Positions 49,606 through 57,932 of a stretch of 64,000 nt of DNA are shown here, in pieces. This DNA is from JASJBU01 sp963797085 (lineage in GTDB: Bacteria; Pseudomonadota; Gammaproteobacteria; Chromatiales; Chromatiaceae). The translations under genes and the position numbers were made by a program. The DNA lies in the NCBI GenBank assembly GCA_963797085.1, contig CAWCOA010000023.1:102297-166296 (forward strand), written 5' to 3'. Below the pieces are notes generated by a model. It was not told the origin of the DNA. It saw only the letters and a program-made list of their open reading frames with translations, and made no database searches. The first letter of the stretch is position 1. Each line of letters begins with the position of its first letter.

Positions 49606-50043
49606 TCAGTGCAACTGCCCAGGAGTAGCTGAGGATTTGACTGCAGAGATTCGAGCCGCCGCGTGATGACAACAAATACGCCACCCTTCGTTACTCAAAA
49701 CATAGACATTGGTCGCCAATACGACCGAAAGTGACTCCTGCGGCATTGATTTAGCTCCAATTCCCTCCTCCACAAGATGCACCACCTGTGTGGGATGACG
49801 AGATTCACTGAGCAGATGATAGTCAAGTTGCGGCTTCTCAACACCCTTGAAAATCATCGACCAGCTTTGCAGCACAGCCGCAAAGCCAACATACAATTGT
49901 CCCGAGGGATGGATGCAATATACCGTTGGCAGATCTGCCCAGACCCGTTGCATAGCTGCAATATCCAGATTACGAAATGCATTGTAAAAGGCCTGTTCAG
50001 CATCAATTGGCGAATCAAAGTACGGCACCCTGGCACCCTCCAC
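49606..50043 (-). CDS. SnoaL/NTF2-like protein
   Basis: 145 residues. The fold is suggested by AEQAFYNAFRNLDIAAMQRV, then VWADLPTVYCIHPSG, WSMIFKGV and VLATNVYVLSNEGWRICCHH. The conserved W-HP-G pattern is typical of the SnoaL_3 group. These proteins bind small molecules or act as accessory domains; no role can be assigned here. It lies upstream of rpoZ on the same strand. Confidence 0.82.
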   Translation of the reverse strand: MEGARVPYFDSPIDAEQAFYNAFRNLDIAAMQRVWADLPTVYCIHPSGQLYVGFAAVLQSWSMIFKGVEKPQLDYHLLSESRHPTQVVHLVEEGIGAKSMPQESLSVVLATNVYVLSNEGWRICCHHAAARISAVKSSATPGQLH

Positions 50044-50369
50044 ACATCATGAATAATACGAACCAGTGTAACAAGCACCAGCTGTTTATTGACCTGTGGG
50101 CATAAGACCTATCGTATGCAGACCAAAGACTCTAGAGATCAACGTTCACTCAGGTCAGTCACCAAGGCCCGGTATTTTCAGACGGAGCCCAATTGACATT
50201 ACTACCTGTAAGCGCCAGGGTTTTATATGCGAATGCAACCAGACGGCTGATCGCAGCTTAAATCCGAGAAACGAATTTATAATAGGTCGGGTTGGCTGAT
50301 AAGAATTTAATGCATTCCGAAATGAGTCATACATCTATTGCCAGGACGCCGTAAAAGATCAGGGAAAAC
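50044..50369. other. Divergent intergenic region
   Basis: About 325 bases between the divergent NTF2-like gene and the substrate-binding sensor. I see no gene and no strong hairpin. A 67-codon plus-strand frame at 50096-50299 shows no family resemblance. Confidence 0.5.
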
Positions 50370-51306
50370 ATGTCATATCCGCACTTTCATCCCCTTCACC
50401 AGGCTACTCGCAAACCTCCGACCCACCGGGCCTGCCTGCCTATCCTGGTGTTTGTCGTCTGCGCATGGCTGACTGCCTGCTCGGACTCGCCCCCACCAGT
50501 CACGATCTCTGTTGGAACCCCGCAATCTACGTTGACTTCACTCATCTGGTTGAGTGAAGAATTGGGCTACTTCAGGGGACAGGGAATTGACTTGAATCTG
50601 CAGGCTTATCCCAGCGGAAAACGCGCCTTGGCAGCCATGATGAGCGGCCGGGAAGAACTGGCCGCGACCGCTGAGACACCTTTTGTGATTGCCAGTTTCC
50701 AGCGTGATGACCTGCGCCTCTATGCCACCATGGGTCAAAGTGACAATGAAATACGGGTATTAGCGCGCCGCGATCATGGCATCGATAAACCCGCTGATCT
50801 GCGTGGCAAGACCATCGCCACCCAGGAAGGGTCGGCGGTGCATTTCTTTCTCAGCAGTTTTCTGCTCTATCATCAACTGGATGAAGCTGACACCAGGATT
50901 CGATTCTTACCAGCCGAAGCCTTGCCCGACGCACTGGCGAATGGTGAAATCAATGCAATTTCGATGTGTGAGCCTTATCTCTCGCTGGCCGAACAAAGCA
51001 TTGGCGCTGATCAGCTCATTGAGTTCAGTGTGCCGGGGCTTTACACCAAAACCTACAATATCGTCGGCAGCGAGTCTTTTGTCGAGAGGTATCCCGGGGC
51101 CATGGAGAAATTCTTTTTGCCCTGAACAAGGGCGCTGAATATGCTGAAAGTCACCCACAAAGTGCCATTGAGATCATTGCCGAGCGACTCCAGCTGCCGC
51201 GTGCAGGAATCGCTGCATTATGGCCAGATATGCATTTGGCAATATCACTGAATCAAGGCCTGTTGACCACTCTGCAGGAAGAGGCGCAATGGGCCGTCTC
51301 GTCCGG
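50370..51306 (+). pseudogene. Periplasmic SsuA/THI5-like substrate-binding domain of a sensor, frameshifted and joined to kinase
   Basis: A lipoprotein-like signal (LPILVFVVCAWLTACSD) is followed by an NMT1/SsuA-type binding domain: TSLIWLSEELGYFRGQGIDL, AAMMSGREELAATAETPFV and GKTIATQEGSAVHFFLSSFL. The first frame stops at 51125. One missing base near 51110 restores ALNKGAEYAESHPQSAIEII and continues to WAVSSG near 51305. The last part of the binding domain and a membrane helix are missing, and a PAS-kinase frame begins directly afterwards. In related proteins a domain like this is the extracytoplasmic sensor of a PAS kinase or GGDEF protein. Such domains bind organic sulfonates, nitrate or pyrimidine-like ligands; the ligand here is unknown. 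Confidence 0.75.
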
Positions 51307-51308
51307 CC

Positions 51309-53039
51309 ATGCTGACCGAATGGCAGAAGCGTGGGGACCACCTTCGCTGGGAGTGGCGACTGCTAGCCAAGGACGGCAGTGAACGTTTTGTCGAATGGTC
51401 CAATATTTCCGGCCGTTATCCAATCCCCGGCTGGTCTTCCTGGGGCATCGGCATGGATGTCACAGAACGCAGGCAGGCAGAAATGGCCCTCGCCGTCAGC
51501 GAGGAGAGGTTCAGAGATCTGGTGGAGAGCAGCCAGGACTGGATCTGGGAGGTAAACGCGAAGGGCGTCTATACCTATTCAAACCCGCGCTGCCGCGAAC
51601 TGCTGGGCTACGAACCGGAAGAGATCATCGGGCGTATGCCCTTCGAACTGATGGCTGAGGATGAGGCCGACCGTGTGCGGACGGATTTTCTGCTCAGTAT
51701 CAGAAACAACGTAGCCATCATCGCCCTGGAAAACATCAATCGGCATAAACAGGGGCATACCGTGGTGCTGGAGACCAGTGGCGTGCCCTTCTTCGATGAG
51801 CACGGCGAGCTGGCCGGCTACCGCGGCATGGATCGGGACATCACCCAGCACAAAGCATCCGAGGTCGCACTGCGCGAGAGCGAGGCGCGCTATCGGGTGG
51901 TATTCGACCAGCAGTTTCAGTTCATGGCGATTCTGTCACCGGACGGCGTCACCATGGACATCAACGAACTGCCTCTGCGCATGACCGGCACCCGGCGCGA
52001 GGACTACCTGGGTAAACCCATCTGGCTGACACCTGCCTGGGAGGGTTCTGGCCGAATGGCACCAGATCTGGCCCAGGCGGCTTACCGAGGCGGCCCAACA
52101 CAGCGGGCCGGTCCTGACCCAGGACCTCTACCAAACCTCGGCGGGGAGATACGCAACTCCGATGCCGCCACCAGCGCAATCCACGATGCTCAGGGTGAGG
52201 TGATTTTCTACCTGATTCAGGCCACCGACACCACCGAGCACCACCATGTGGAACAGGAGCGCAGCAAGCTGCTTGTGGAGATCCAGCAGCTCAACGAAGA
52301 CCTGGAACATAGGGTGCGGCAACGGACCTCCGAGCTGAGAACGGCAAACAAGGAACTGGAGTCATTCTCCTATTCGCTTTCCCATGACCTGCGTGCTCCA
52401 TTCCGGGCGATCGACGGCTTCAGCCTGGCTCTGCTGGAGGATTATGGCGATCAGCTCGATGCCACCGCCCACGACTATCTGCAGCGGGTGCGCGGCGGCG
52501 CGCAACGCATGGGGATCCTCATCGACGATCTGCTGCAGCTCTCGCGGGTAAGCCGCAGTCAGCTGACCCTGACGGAGGTGGACCTGGGCGAACTGGCCCT
52601 GGCGGTACTGGATGAACTGAAAGCCGGCGAGCCTGAGCGCCAGGTGGATTTTTCAGTGGGTGAGGACCTGCAGGTGCAAGGCGATGCCCGCCTGCTCAAG
52701 GTGATGCTGGACAACCTGCTGGGCAATGCCTGGAAGTTCACCAGCCGGGAATCCAGGGCCCGCATAGCTTTTCACCGGCAGAAGGAAAATCCGCGGGTTT
52801 TCACAATCGTGGACAATGGAGTAGGATTTGACATGCGCTATGCGGATAAGCTGTTCGGGGCCTTCCAGCCACTGCACCGGGTCAGCGACTTTCCGGGCAC
52901 CGGAGTCGGACTTGCCACCGTGCAACGTATCGTGCACCGCCACGGAGGCAGGATTTGGGCCGAGGCGCAGGAAGATAAGAAAGCAGCTAACCGGGATAAA
53001 AACCTGTTTGGATCTAATAAAAGACCCCAGGGTCAATAA
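51309..53039 (+). CDS. PAS-PAS-PAS sensor histidine kinase, N-terminus and C-terminus disturbed
   Basis: 576 residues. The first PAS domain is truncated (WEWRLLAKDGSERFVEWSN). A second follows (FRDLVESSQDWIWEVNAKG) and a third (YRVVFDQQFQFMAILSPDG). Inside the third PAS the frame is wrong between about 52045 and 52150, where the alternate frame reads VLAEWHQIWPRRLTEAAQHS. A coiled coil leads to the HisKA site (SFSYSLSHDLRAPFRAIDGF, phospho-His) and an HATPase domain (MLDNLLGNAWKFTS, DNGVGFDMRYADKLFGAF and FPGTGVGLATVQRIVHRHGG). The end after GRIWAEAQ does not match the usual GATFYF block. It would phosphorylate the receiver encoded next. Confidence 0.82.
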   Translation: MLTEWQKRGDHLRWEWRLLAKDGSERFVEWSNISGRYPIPGWSSWGIGMDVTERRQAEMALAVSEERFRDLVESSQDWIWEVNAKGVYTYSNPRCRELLGYEPEEIIGRMPFELMAEDEADRVRTDFLLSIRNNVAIIALENINRHKQGHTVVLETSGVPFFDEHGELAGYRGMDRDITQHKASEVALRESEARYRVVFDQQFQFMAILSPDGVTMDINELPLRMTGTRREDYLGKPIWLTPAWEGSGRMAPDLAQAAYRGGPTQRAGPDPGPLPNLGGEIRNSDAATSAIHDAQGEVIFYLIQATDTTEHHHVEQERSKLLVEIQQLNEDLEHRVRQRTSELRTANKELESFSYSLSHDLRAPFRAIDGFSLALLEDYGDQLDATAHDYLQRVRGGAQRMGILIDDLLQLSRVSRSQLTLTEVDLGELALAVLDELKAGEPERQVDFSVGEDLQVQGDARLLKVMLDNLLGNAWKFTSRESRARIAFHRQKENPRVFTIVDNGVGFDMRYADKLFGAFQPLHRVSDFPGTGVGLATVQRIVHRHGGRIWAEAQEDKKAANRDKNLFGSNKRPQGQ

Positions 53040-53062
53040 AGAAAATAATACGGAGAGATCGG

Positions 53063-53506
53063 ATGTAGCAGAAGACATTACTGCTGGTCGAGGATAACCC
53101 GGATGACGAGGCCCTCACCCTTCGCGCCCTGCAAAAATACAATCTGTCTTATCACATTGAGGTGGCCCGGGACGGCCAGGAAGCCCTGGATTATCTGTTC
53201 GGCGAAGGGAAATACCAGGACCGTGATGCCGGCGCATTACCTCAGGTGATCCTGCTGGATCTTAAACTGCCTAAAATAGATGGGCTGCAGGTACTGGAAC
53301 GCCTGCGCGCCGATACTCGAACCCGGCAGGTACCCGTGGTAGTGCTCACCTCTTCCGACGATGAACGGGACATCATTCGCAGCTACGACCTGGGCGCCAA
53401 CAGCTATGTGCGCAAACCGGTGGACTTCGAGCAGTTCCTGGAGGCCGCCCGCCAACTGGGACTCTACTGGCTGGTACTGAACGAGGTCTCCTATGGGCGG
53501 GATTGA
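53063..53506 (+). CDS. Rcp1-type single-domain response regulator, in-frame amber at codon 2
   Basis: Coding homology starts at ATG 53063, but the second codon is TAG. After it the frame reads KTLLLVEDNPDDEALTLRAL with the acidic pocket. The phospho-acceptor aspartate is in VILLDLKLPKIDG, threonine/serine in VVVLTSSDDERD and lysine in YVRKPVDF, a complete receiver of about 145 residues. Rcp1-type receivers typically pair with PAS kinases like the one upstream. The only ordinary downstream start (GTG 53162) would remove the first strand and the acidic pocket, so the gene is either mutated or contains a sequence error. Confidence 0.75.
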
Positions 53507-54973
53507 TGGGCAACCCATCCGGGTACTCATCGCTGAGGACTCGGAAGATGACGCCCTGTTGATTATCCGGGAACTGCGCATCGGTGGCTTTGCCCCGGAA
53601 ACGCAGCGGGTGGATGCTGCGGCGGACATGCAGGCGGCACTGGAAACCACGCCTTGGGACCTGATCATCACCGACCATAACATGCCGGGCTTTGACTCCC
53701 ACGAAGCATTGGCGCTGGCCAAGCAAAATGATCCCAATATCCCTTTTATCCTGGTTTCGGGAAGTATTGGTGAAGAAGTAGCAGTGGATGCCATGAAGGC
53801 CGGTGCCCATGACTACGTCATGAAGGACAATCTGGCCCGTTTGCTGCCAGCTATCGACAGAGAGCTGCAAGAAGCGGCAAATCGCCGCGCCCATCAGGTG
53901 GCCGAAGCCACGATCCGCCATATGGCCTACCATGACAGCCTGACTGAACTGCATAACCGCTCTGAATTCGAACGCCGCCTGGATGCCGCGGTGCAGTCTG
54001 CCCATGAAGCTGGAGAGAACCACGTACTGCTCTATCTGGACCTGGACCAGTTCAAGCTGGTCAACGACTCATCGGGACATTTGGCAGGGGACGAATTGCT
54101 GCGCCGCCTCGCCCGGCGCCTGCAGCGAGGGATTCGTGAAAGCGATACCCTGGCGCGGCTTGGCGGTGATGAATTCGGAGTGCTCTTGAAAAGTTGCCAT
54201 CTGGAACGAGCCGTTCCCATAGCGCAAGGACTGCTGGAGAGCATCAGAGACGATTGTTTTATCTGGGGGGAAAGAGGTTTCAATGTAGGCGTAAGTATCG
54301 GATTGGTGCGAATTAGTGGCAACGAGGATGTTTCCAGCCTGCTCAGCCTGGCTGACATGGCCTGCTACGCGGCCAAGGATCGTGGACGCAACCGGATACA
54401 CGTCTATACGGAAGGCGATGAAGCCCTGAGCCTGCGCCGTGGTAAGATGCAATGGATTCAACGTCTGCAGTCAGCAATAGCTAATGATCAATTACTGCTC
54501 TACCGACAACGCATCCAAGCCCAGCTGGGATCGGCTTCGCATAACGAGCTGTTATTAAGAATGCAGGGAGAGGATAGTGAGCTGATTACACCGGACCGCT
54601 TCATTCCCGCTGCTGAACGTTACAATTTAATGCCCGAAATCGACCGTTGGGTGATCAGAAATGCCGGCAGCGAGGGCAAAACAACAAGGTTCAAGGGACT
54701 ATCTTCATCAATCTGTCTGCCTCGTCATTGAGTGACAATGGATTGGCGACCTATATCGAAGATCAGCTACACATGCATGACATCCTGCCGGGATGTGTGG
54801 GTTTCGAGATTACCGAGACTGCCGCCATCGCAGATTTCGATTGTGCTCTGAGATTGATCAAAGCCCTGCGAAAATATGGCTGCAAGGTGGCCCTGGACGA
54901 CTTTGGCACGGGCATGAGTTCATTCTCATACCTCAAATCCCTGGATGTGGATTCCGCCAAAGCGGCCGAGTGA
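53493..54973 (+). pseudogene. Receiver-GGDEF-EAL response regulator, frameshifted and with truncated EAL domain
   Basis: The receiver (IRVLIAEDSEDDALLIIREL, LIITDHNMPGFDS and ILVSGSIGEE) is followed by a GGDEF domain with intact active site and I-site (RESD then LARLGGDEFGVL). An EAL domain then begins (NELLLRM and RFIPAAERYNLMPEIDRWVI). One base is missing near 54668 and the EAL continues in another frame (FINLSASSLSDNG, FEITET and ALDDFGTGMSSFSYLKSL). It stops at 54973 before the LKIDG lysine and all later catalytic residues. The EAL cannot hydrolyse c-di-GMP, while the GGDEF half could still make it. It overlaps the preceding receiver gene by 14 bases. Confidence 0.82.
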
Positions 54974-55182
54974 ATATTACTGGCAGCATTCTTATCAATA
55001 TTGCATAACCCAGCCAGAATGGGCGCCTGTTGGAGCAATCAATATTGGCGATCATGGAGCGGGGCTCGAAGCCAAGTTGGCAGATGTTCTGTCGTGGCTT
55101 GAGATCGAGATGACCATGGCAAGAAATTCACCGATATTGAAGGAGCGATTGGCTGCCTATCAATGATTAAGGACAAATCACC

Positions 55183-55266
55183 ATGATCAAAATGAAATGT
55201 GTTGATATAAAATGCGTGTCCTGCCTGAGCCAGCTTACGGGATGCCATAGGGACAAATACTTCTAG
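55183..55266 (+). CDS. Possible 27-residue cysteine-rich peptide
   Basis: An ATG with AAGGA about 9 bases upstream opens a 27-codon frame, with cysteines at 6, 11, 14 and 21 (KCVDIKCVSC, then GCHRDKYF). It ends 18 bases before the HD-GYP start, so the two could be co-translated. The cysteine spacing could bind a metal, but such a short frame can arise by chance. I do not know any family. Confidence 0.3.
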   Translation: MIKMKCVDIKCVSCLSQLTGCHRDKYF

Positions 55267-55284
55267 AGACGAAGGATCTGTTAG

Positions 55285-56469
55285 ATGATGGTCAAGAAAA
55301 TCAGTACCAGTGAGTTACGTGTAGGCATGTATGTGCACAAACTGGGGCGCAGCTGGATGGATCACCCATTTGTAAAGAGCCAGTTCCAGGTCAAGGACTC
55401 GCATATCATTCAAAAAATCGCCAGTTCCGGTATCCGCGAGGTACTTATCGACACCTCGAAAGGCCTGGATATTGAGGATGTACCGTTAGCAGATTCCGAA
55501 GCACTTCCCGAGTCAACGCCCCCTGAGCAAACAAAACCCGCTAAAGTCTCTGTGGCAGAAGAGAGCACTCGCGCCAAGGCACTGTATCGGGAAGCCACCA
55601 GCGTGATCAATAATATGATGCAGGACGCCCGCCTCGGAAAACAGGTCGAGATCCAATCTCTCGACCCACTGGCAGAACGTATGGTGCAATCCACCATCCG
55701 TAGCTCTCATGCCTTTTCAGGTATTTCCCGCATCAAGACCAAGGACGAATATACCTTCATGCACTGCGTCAGCGTGGCGGGACTCATGACAGCCTTTGCC
55801 GTGGAGATGGACCTGGATGCCGAAACCATCCAGCAGGTGGCGATCGGCGGCATGTTGCATGACATCGGCAAAACCCTGGTGCCGGACAACATCCTCAACA
55901 AGCCAGGAAAACTGGATGACGATGAATTCGTAGTGATGAGACACCATGTCGATTTCAGCGATCAACTACTGAAGGAGCATACCGGCCTGAGCCAGGTAGC
56001 CCGGGACGTCACCCTGCTGCATCATGAGAGAATGGACGGCACGGGTTATCCGCTGGGCCTGAAGGGCGATCAGATCAGCCTGATAGGTCAGATGTCTGCA
56101 ATCGTCGATGTCTATGACGCCTTGACTTCAGTGAGGGTGTACAAGGATGCATGGGAACCCTCGACCACCCTGAAAAAGCTCATGGAGTGGAGTCCTGATC
56201 ATTTCAACCCCAAACTGGTTCAAAATTTCATCAAGTGCCTGGGTATCTACCCGGTCGGATCACTGGTTGAGCTCCACTCAGGGCGCGTCGGCATTGTCAT
56301 GGAACAGGGCAAGGATATCTTAAGGCCGCTGTTGCGCGTGATCTACAATACCCGCCTGAACGGCTATGTTAAGGTCTGCGAACTGGATCTGGGCAAGGAA
56401 AATACTGACAAAATCAAGGCTGTCCGCTCACCAGGCGAGTTGGGCATCGATCTAACCAACTTTCTCTGA
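55285..56469 (+). CDS. HD-GYP domain c-di-GMP phosphodiesterase
   Basis: 394 residues. The N-terminal DUF3391 domain (MMVKKISTSELRVGMYVHKL) is followed by an HD-GYP domain. The metal ligands are in GGMLHDIGKTLVPDNILNKP, the following MRHHVDFS, and HHERMDGTGYPLGLKGDQIS. The GYP signature is intact. It should degrade c-di-GMP. It is the only intact phosphodiesterase of this signalling cluster, next to a cyclase gene whose EAL half is lost. AAGGA lies before the ATG-ATG start. Confidence 0.93.
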   Translation: MMVKKISTSELRVGMYVHKLGRSWMDHPFVKSQFQVKDSHIIQKIASSGIREVLIDTSKGLDIEDVPLADSEALPESTPPEQTKPAKVSVAEESTRAKALYREATSVINNMMQDARLGKQVEIQSLDPLAERMVQSTIRSSHAFSGISRIKTKDEYTFMHCVSVAGLMTAFAVEMDLDAETIQQVAIGGMLHDIGKTLVPDNILNKPGKLDDDEFVVMRHHVDFSDQLLKEHTGLSQVARDVTLLHHERMDGTGYPLGLKGDQISLIGQMSAIVDVYDALTSVRVYKDAWEPSTTLKKLMEWSPDHFNPKLVQNFIKCLGIYPVGSLVELHSGRVGIVMEQGKDILRPLLRVIYNTRLNGYVKVCELDLGKENTDKIKAVRSPGELGIDLTNFL

Positions 56470-57051
56470 CCTGACAACCCTGAGCGGTAAGTGAACCGTT
56501 TTACAGGGAATCAAGGTTAATACCGATATAGTGAAACTGTCTCAAAGCTGTGGCTGCAACTCTGGCTGATAACCAGCCAAAACCCGACCAGGCAGGGCTG
56601 TCATACTGGGTAAGAAAAAGTAAAACCGTTTAATAAAGCCCCAGCAAAGGATCCCCCAAAACCTCTCCACGCTAAACGATTCTGCTGACTCGCCTGAGTC
56701 ATCTCCAGTCCGTCGAATATCGCCAACCGATATTAACAGTTCAGAAACAATTCCAGGTGACGTGGATATATCCATAATCCTTCGCATCACTTGTCAGATG
56801 CAGATATCAAAAGACGCTGGAAAATACTTCTGACTAATAGTCCCCAGAAACCGAGAGCTCGACTAACCAATCGTAACGACAGAAGACTTTTTCACCACAC
56901 TAGGCTTAACCAGGTCAAAAATGCGAGAATGCCACTTTAGTCCTTAAGCCTTCAGTCCAGTATGAGTACTGACTACTTTCCGCTTATTCAGAATCTTATC
57001 GTCATTCTTTGTTGAGGTAACTGCTACATTTCTATTCAAAATGAGAATCTC
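56470..57051. other. Intergenic region with small hairpin
   Basis: About 580 bases. Near 56476-56506 CCCTG and CAGGG enclose CGGT and ACCG, a hairpin shortly after the HD-GYP stop that could end its transcript. An 82-codon minus-strand frame (56542-56790) has no family resemblance and was not accepted. Confidence 0.45.
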
Positions 57052-57879
57052 ATGACAGACTCCACTAAAACTCAAAATATGGCTGTATTCTGCGACTTCG
57101 AGAACGTGGCTATCGGCGTGCGCGAAGCAAACTATGCCGCATTCAATATCCAGAAGGTTCTGGAACGGCTGCTGCTCAAGGGCAATATCGTGGTGAAGAA
57201 GGCCTACAGCGACTGGGACCGCTACAAAGAGTTCAAGGCAGCCATGCACGAGGCGGCGTTCGAACTGATCGAGATTCCCCACGTACGTCAATCGGGCAAG
57301 AATTCAGCGGATATCCGCATGGTGGTGGATGCCCTGGATCTTTGTTACACCAAGCTGCATCTCGACACCTTCGTGATCATCAGCGGCGATTCAGACTTCT
57401 CGCCCCTGGTCAGCAAACTGCGGGAAAATAACAAAATCGTGATCGGTGTCGGGGTCAAACAATCCACCTCCGACCTACTCACCGCCAATTGCGATGAATT
57501 CATCTTCTACGATGACCTGGTGCGGGATGCCAATAGGCCAAAGCGAAGCCGGCGTAAGGTCGCTGGAAAAAAGACCGCCAAGAAAAAGCTCACACAACCG
57601 GTGGAGAGCGAAGAGGAGAAGAAGCAACAGCAGGCCTTGGACCTGGTTGTCGCCACAGTGGAAGATCTGTTCCAGGAACGAGGCGAGATGGAGAAGGTTT
57701 GGGGCTCCATGGTCAAGCAAACCTTAAAACGCCGCAAACCAGGTTTCAACGAGAGGTATCACGGATTCAGCACCTTCAGCAAACTGCTTGAGGAGGCGCA
57801 AGCACGCAATTTACTGGTGCTGGAAGCCGATGAAAAGTCTGGCGGCTACATGATTAGAAGCCTGGTACCGGAAGACTAG
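57052..57879 (+). CDS. NYN (LabA/DUF88) nuclease-like domain with C-terminal OST-HTH/LOTUS domain
   Basis: 275 residues. The NYN/PIN-like domain has the acidic residues AVFCDFENVAIGVREANY, KNSADIRMVVDALDLCY and TFVIISGDSDFSPLVSKLRE, which should bind metal for RNA cleavage. A basic linker (KRSRRKVAGKKTAKKKL) leads to a LOTUS/OST-HTH domain (about 205-272, WGSMVKQTLKRRKPGFNERY and GFSTFSKLLEEAQ) that binds RNA. The combination suggests an RNA nuclease. The substrate is unknown. It is a single gene. Confidence 0.9.
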   Translation: MTDSTKTQNMAVFCDFENVAIGVREANYAAFNIQKVLERLLLKGNIVVKKAYSDWDRYKEFKAAMHEAAFELIEIPHVRQSGKNSADIRMVVDALDLCYTKLHLDTFVIISGDSDFSPLVSKLRENNKIVIGVGVKQSTSDLLTANCDEFIFYDDLVRDANRPKRSRRKVAGKKTAKKKLTQPVESEEEKKQQQALDLVVATVEDLFQERGEMEKVWGSMVKQTLKRRKPGFNERYHGFSTFSKLLEEAQARNLLVLEADEKSGGYMIRSLVPED

Positions 57880-57932
57880 CATCCCATTGACAGCTGTGAT
57901 GTCGGAGCATTAAATAGCGGTGCTGCTCCCGC

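Noticed and set aside
54945..55166. 73-codon frame after the truncated EAL domain
   Set aside because: It does not read as the missing EAL end and has no recognised motif; it may be a remnant of another gene, but I cannot support a call.
56542..56790. 82-codon minus-strand frame
   Set aside because: No signal, no family, and the composition resembles non-coding sequence around it.
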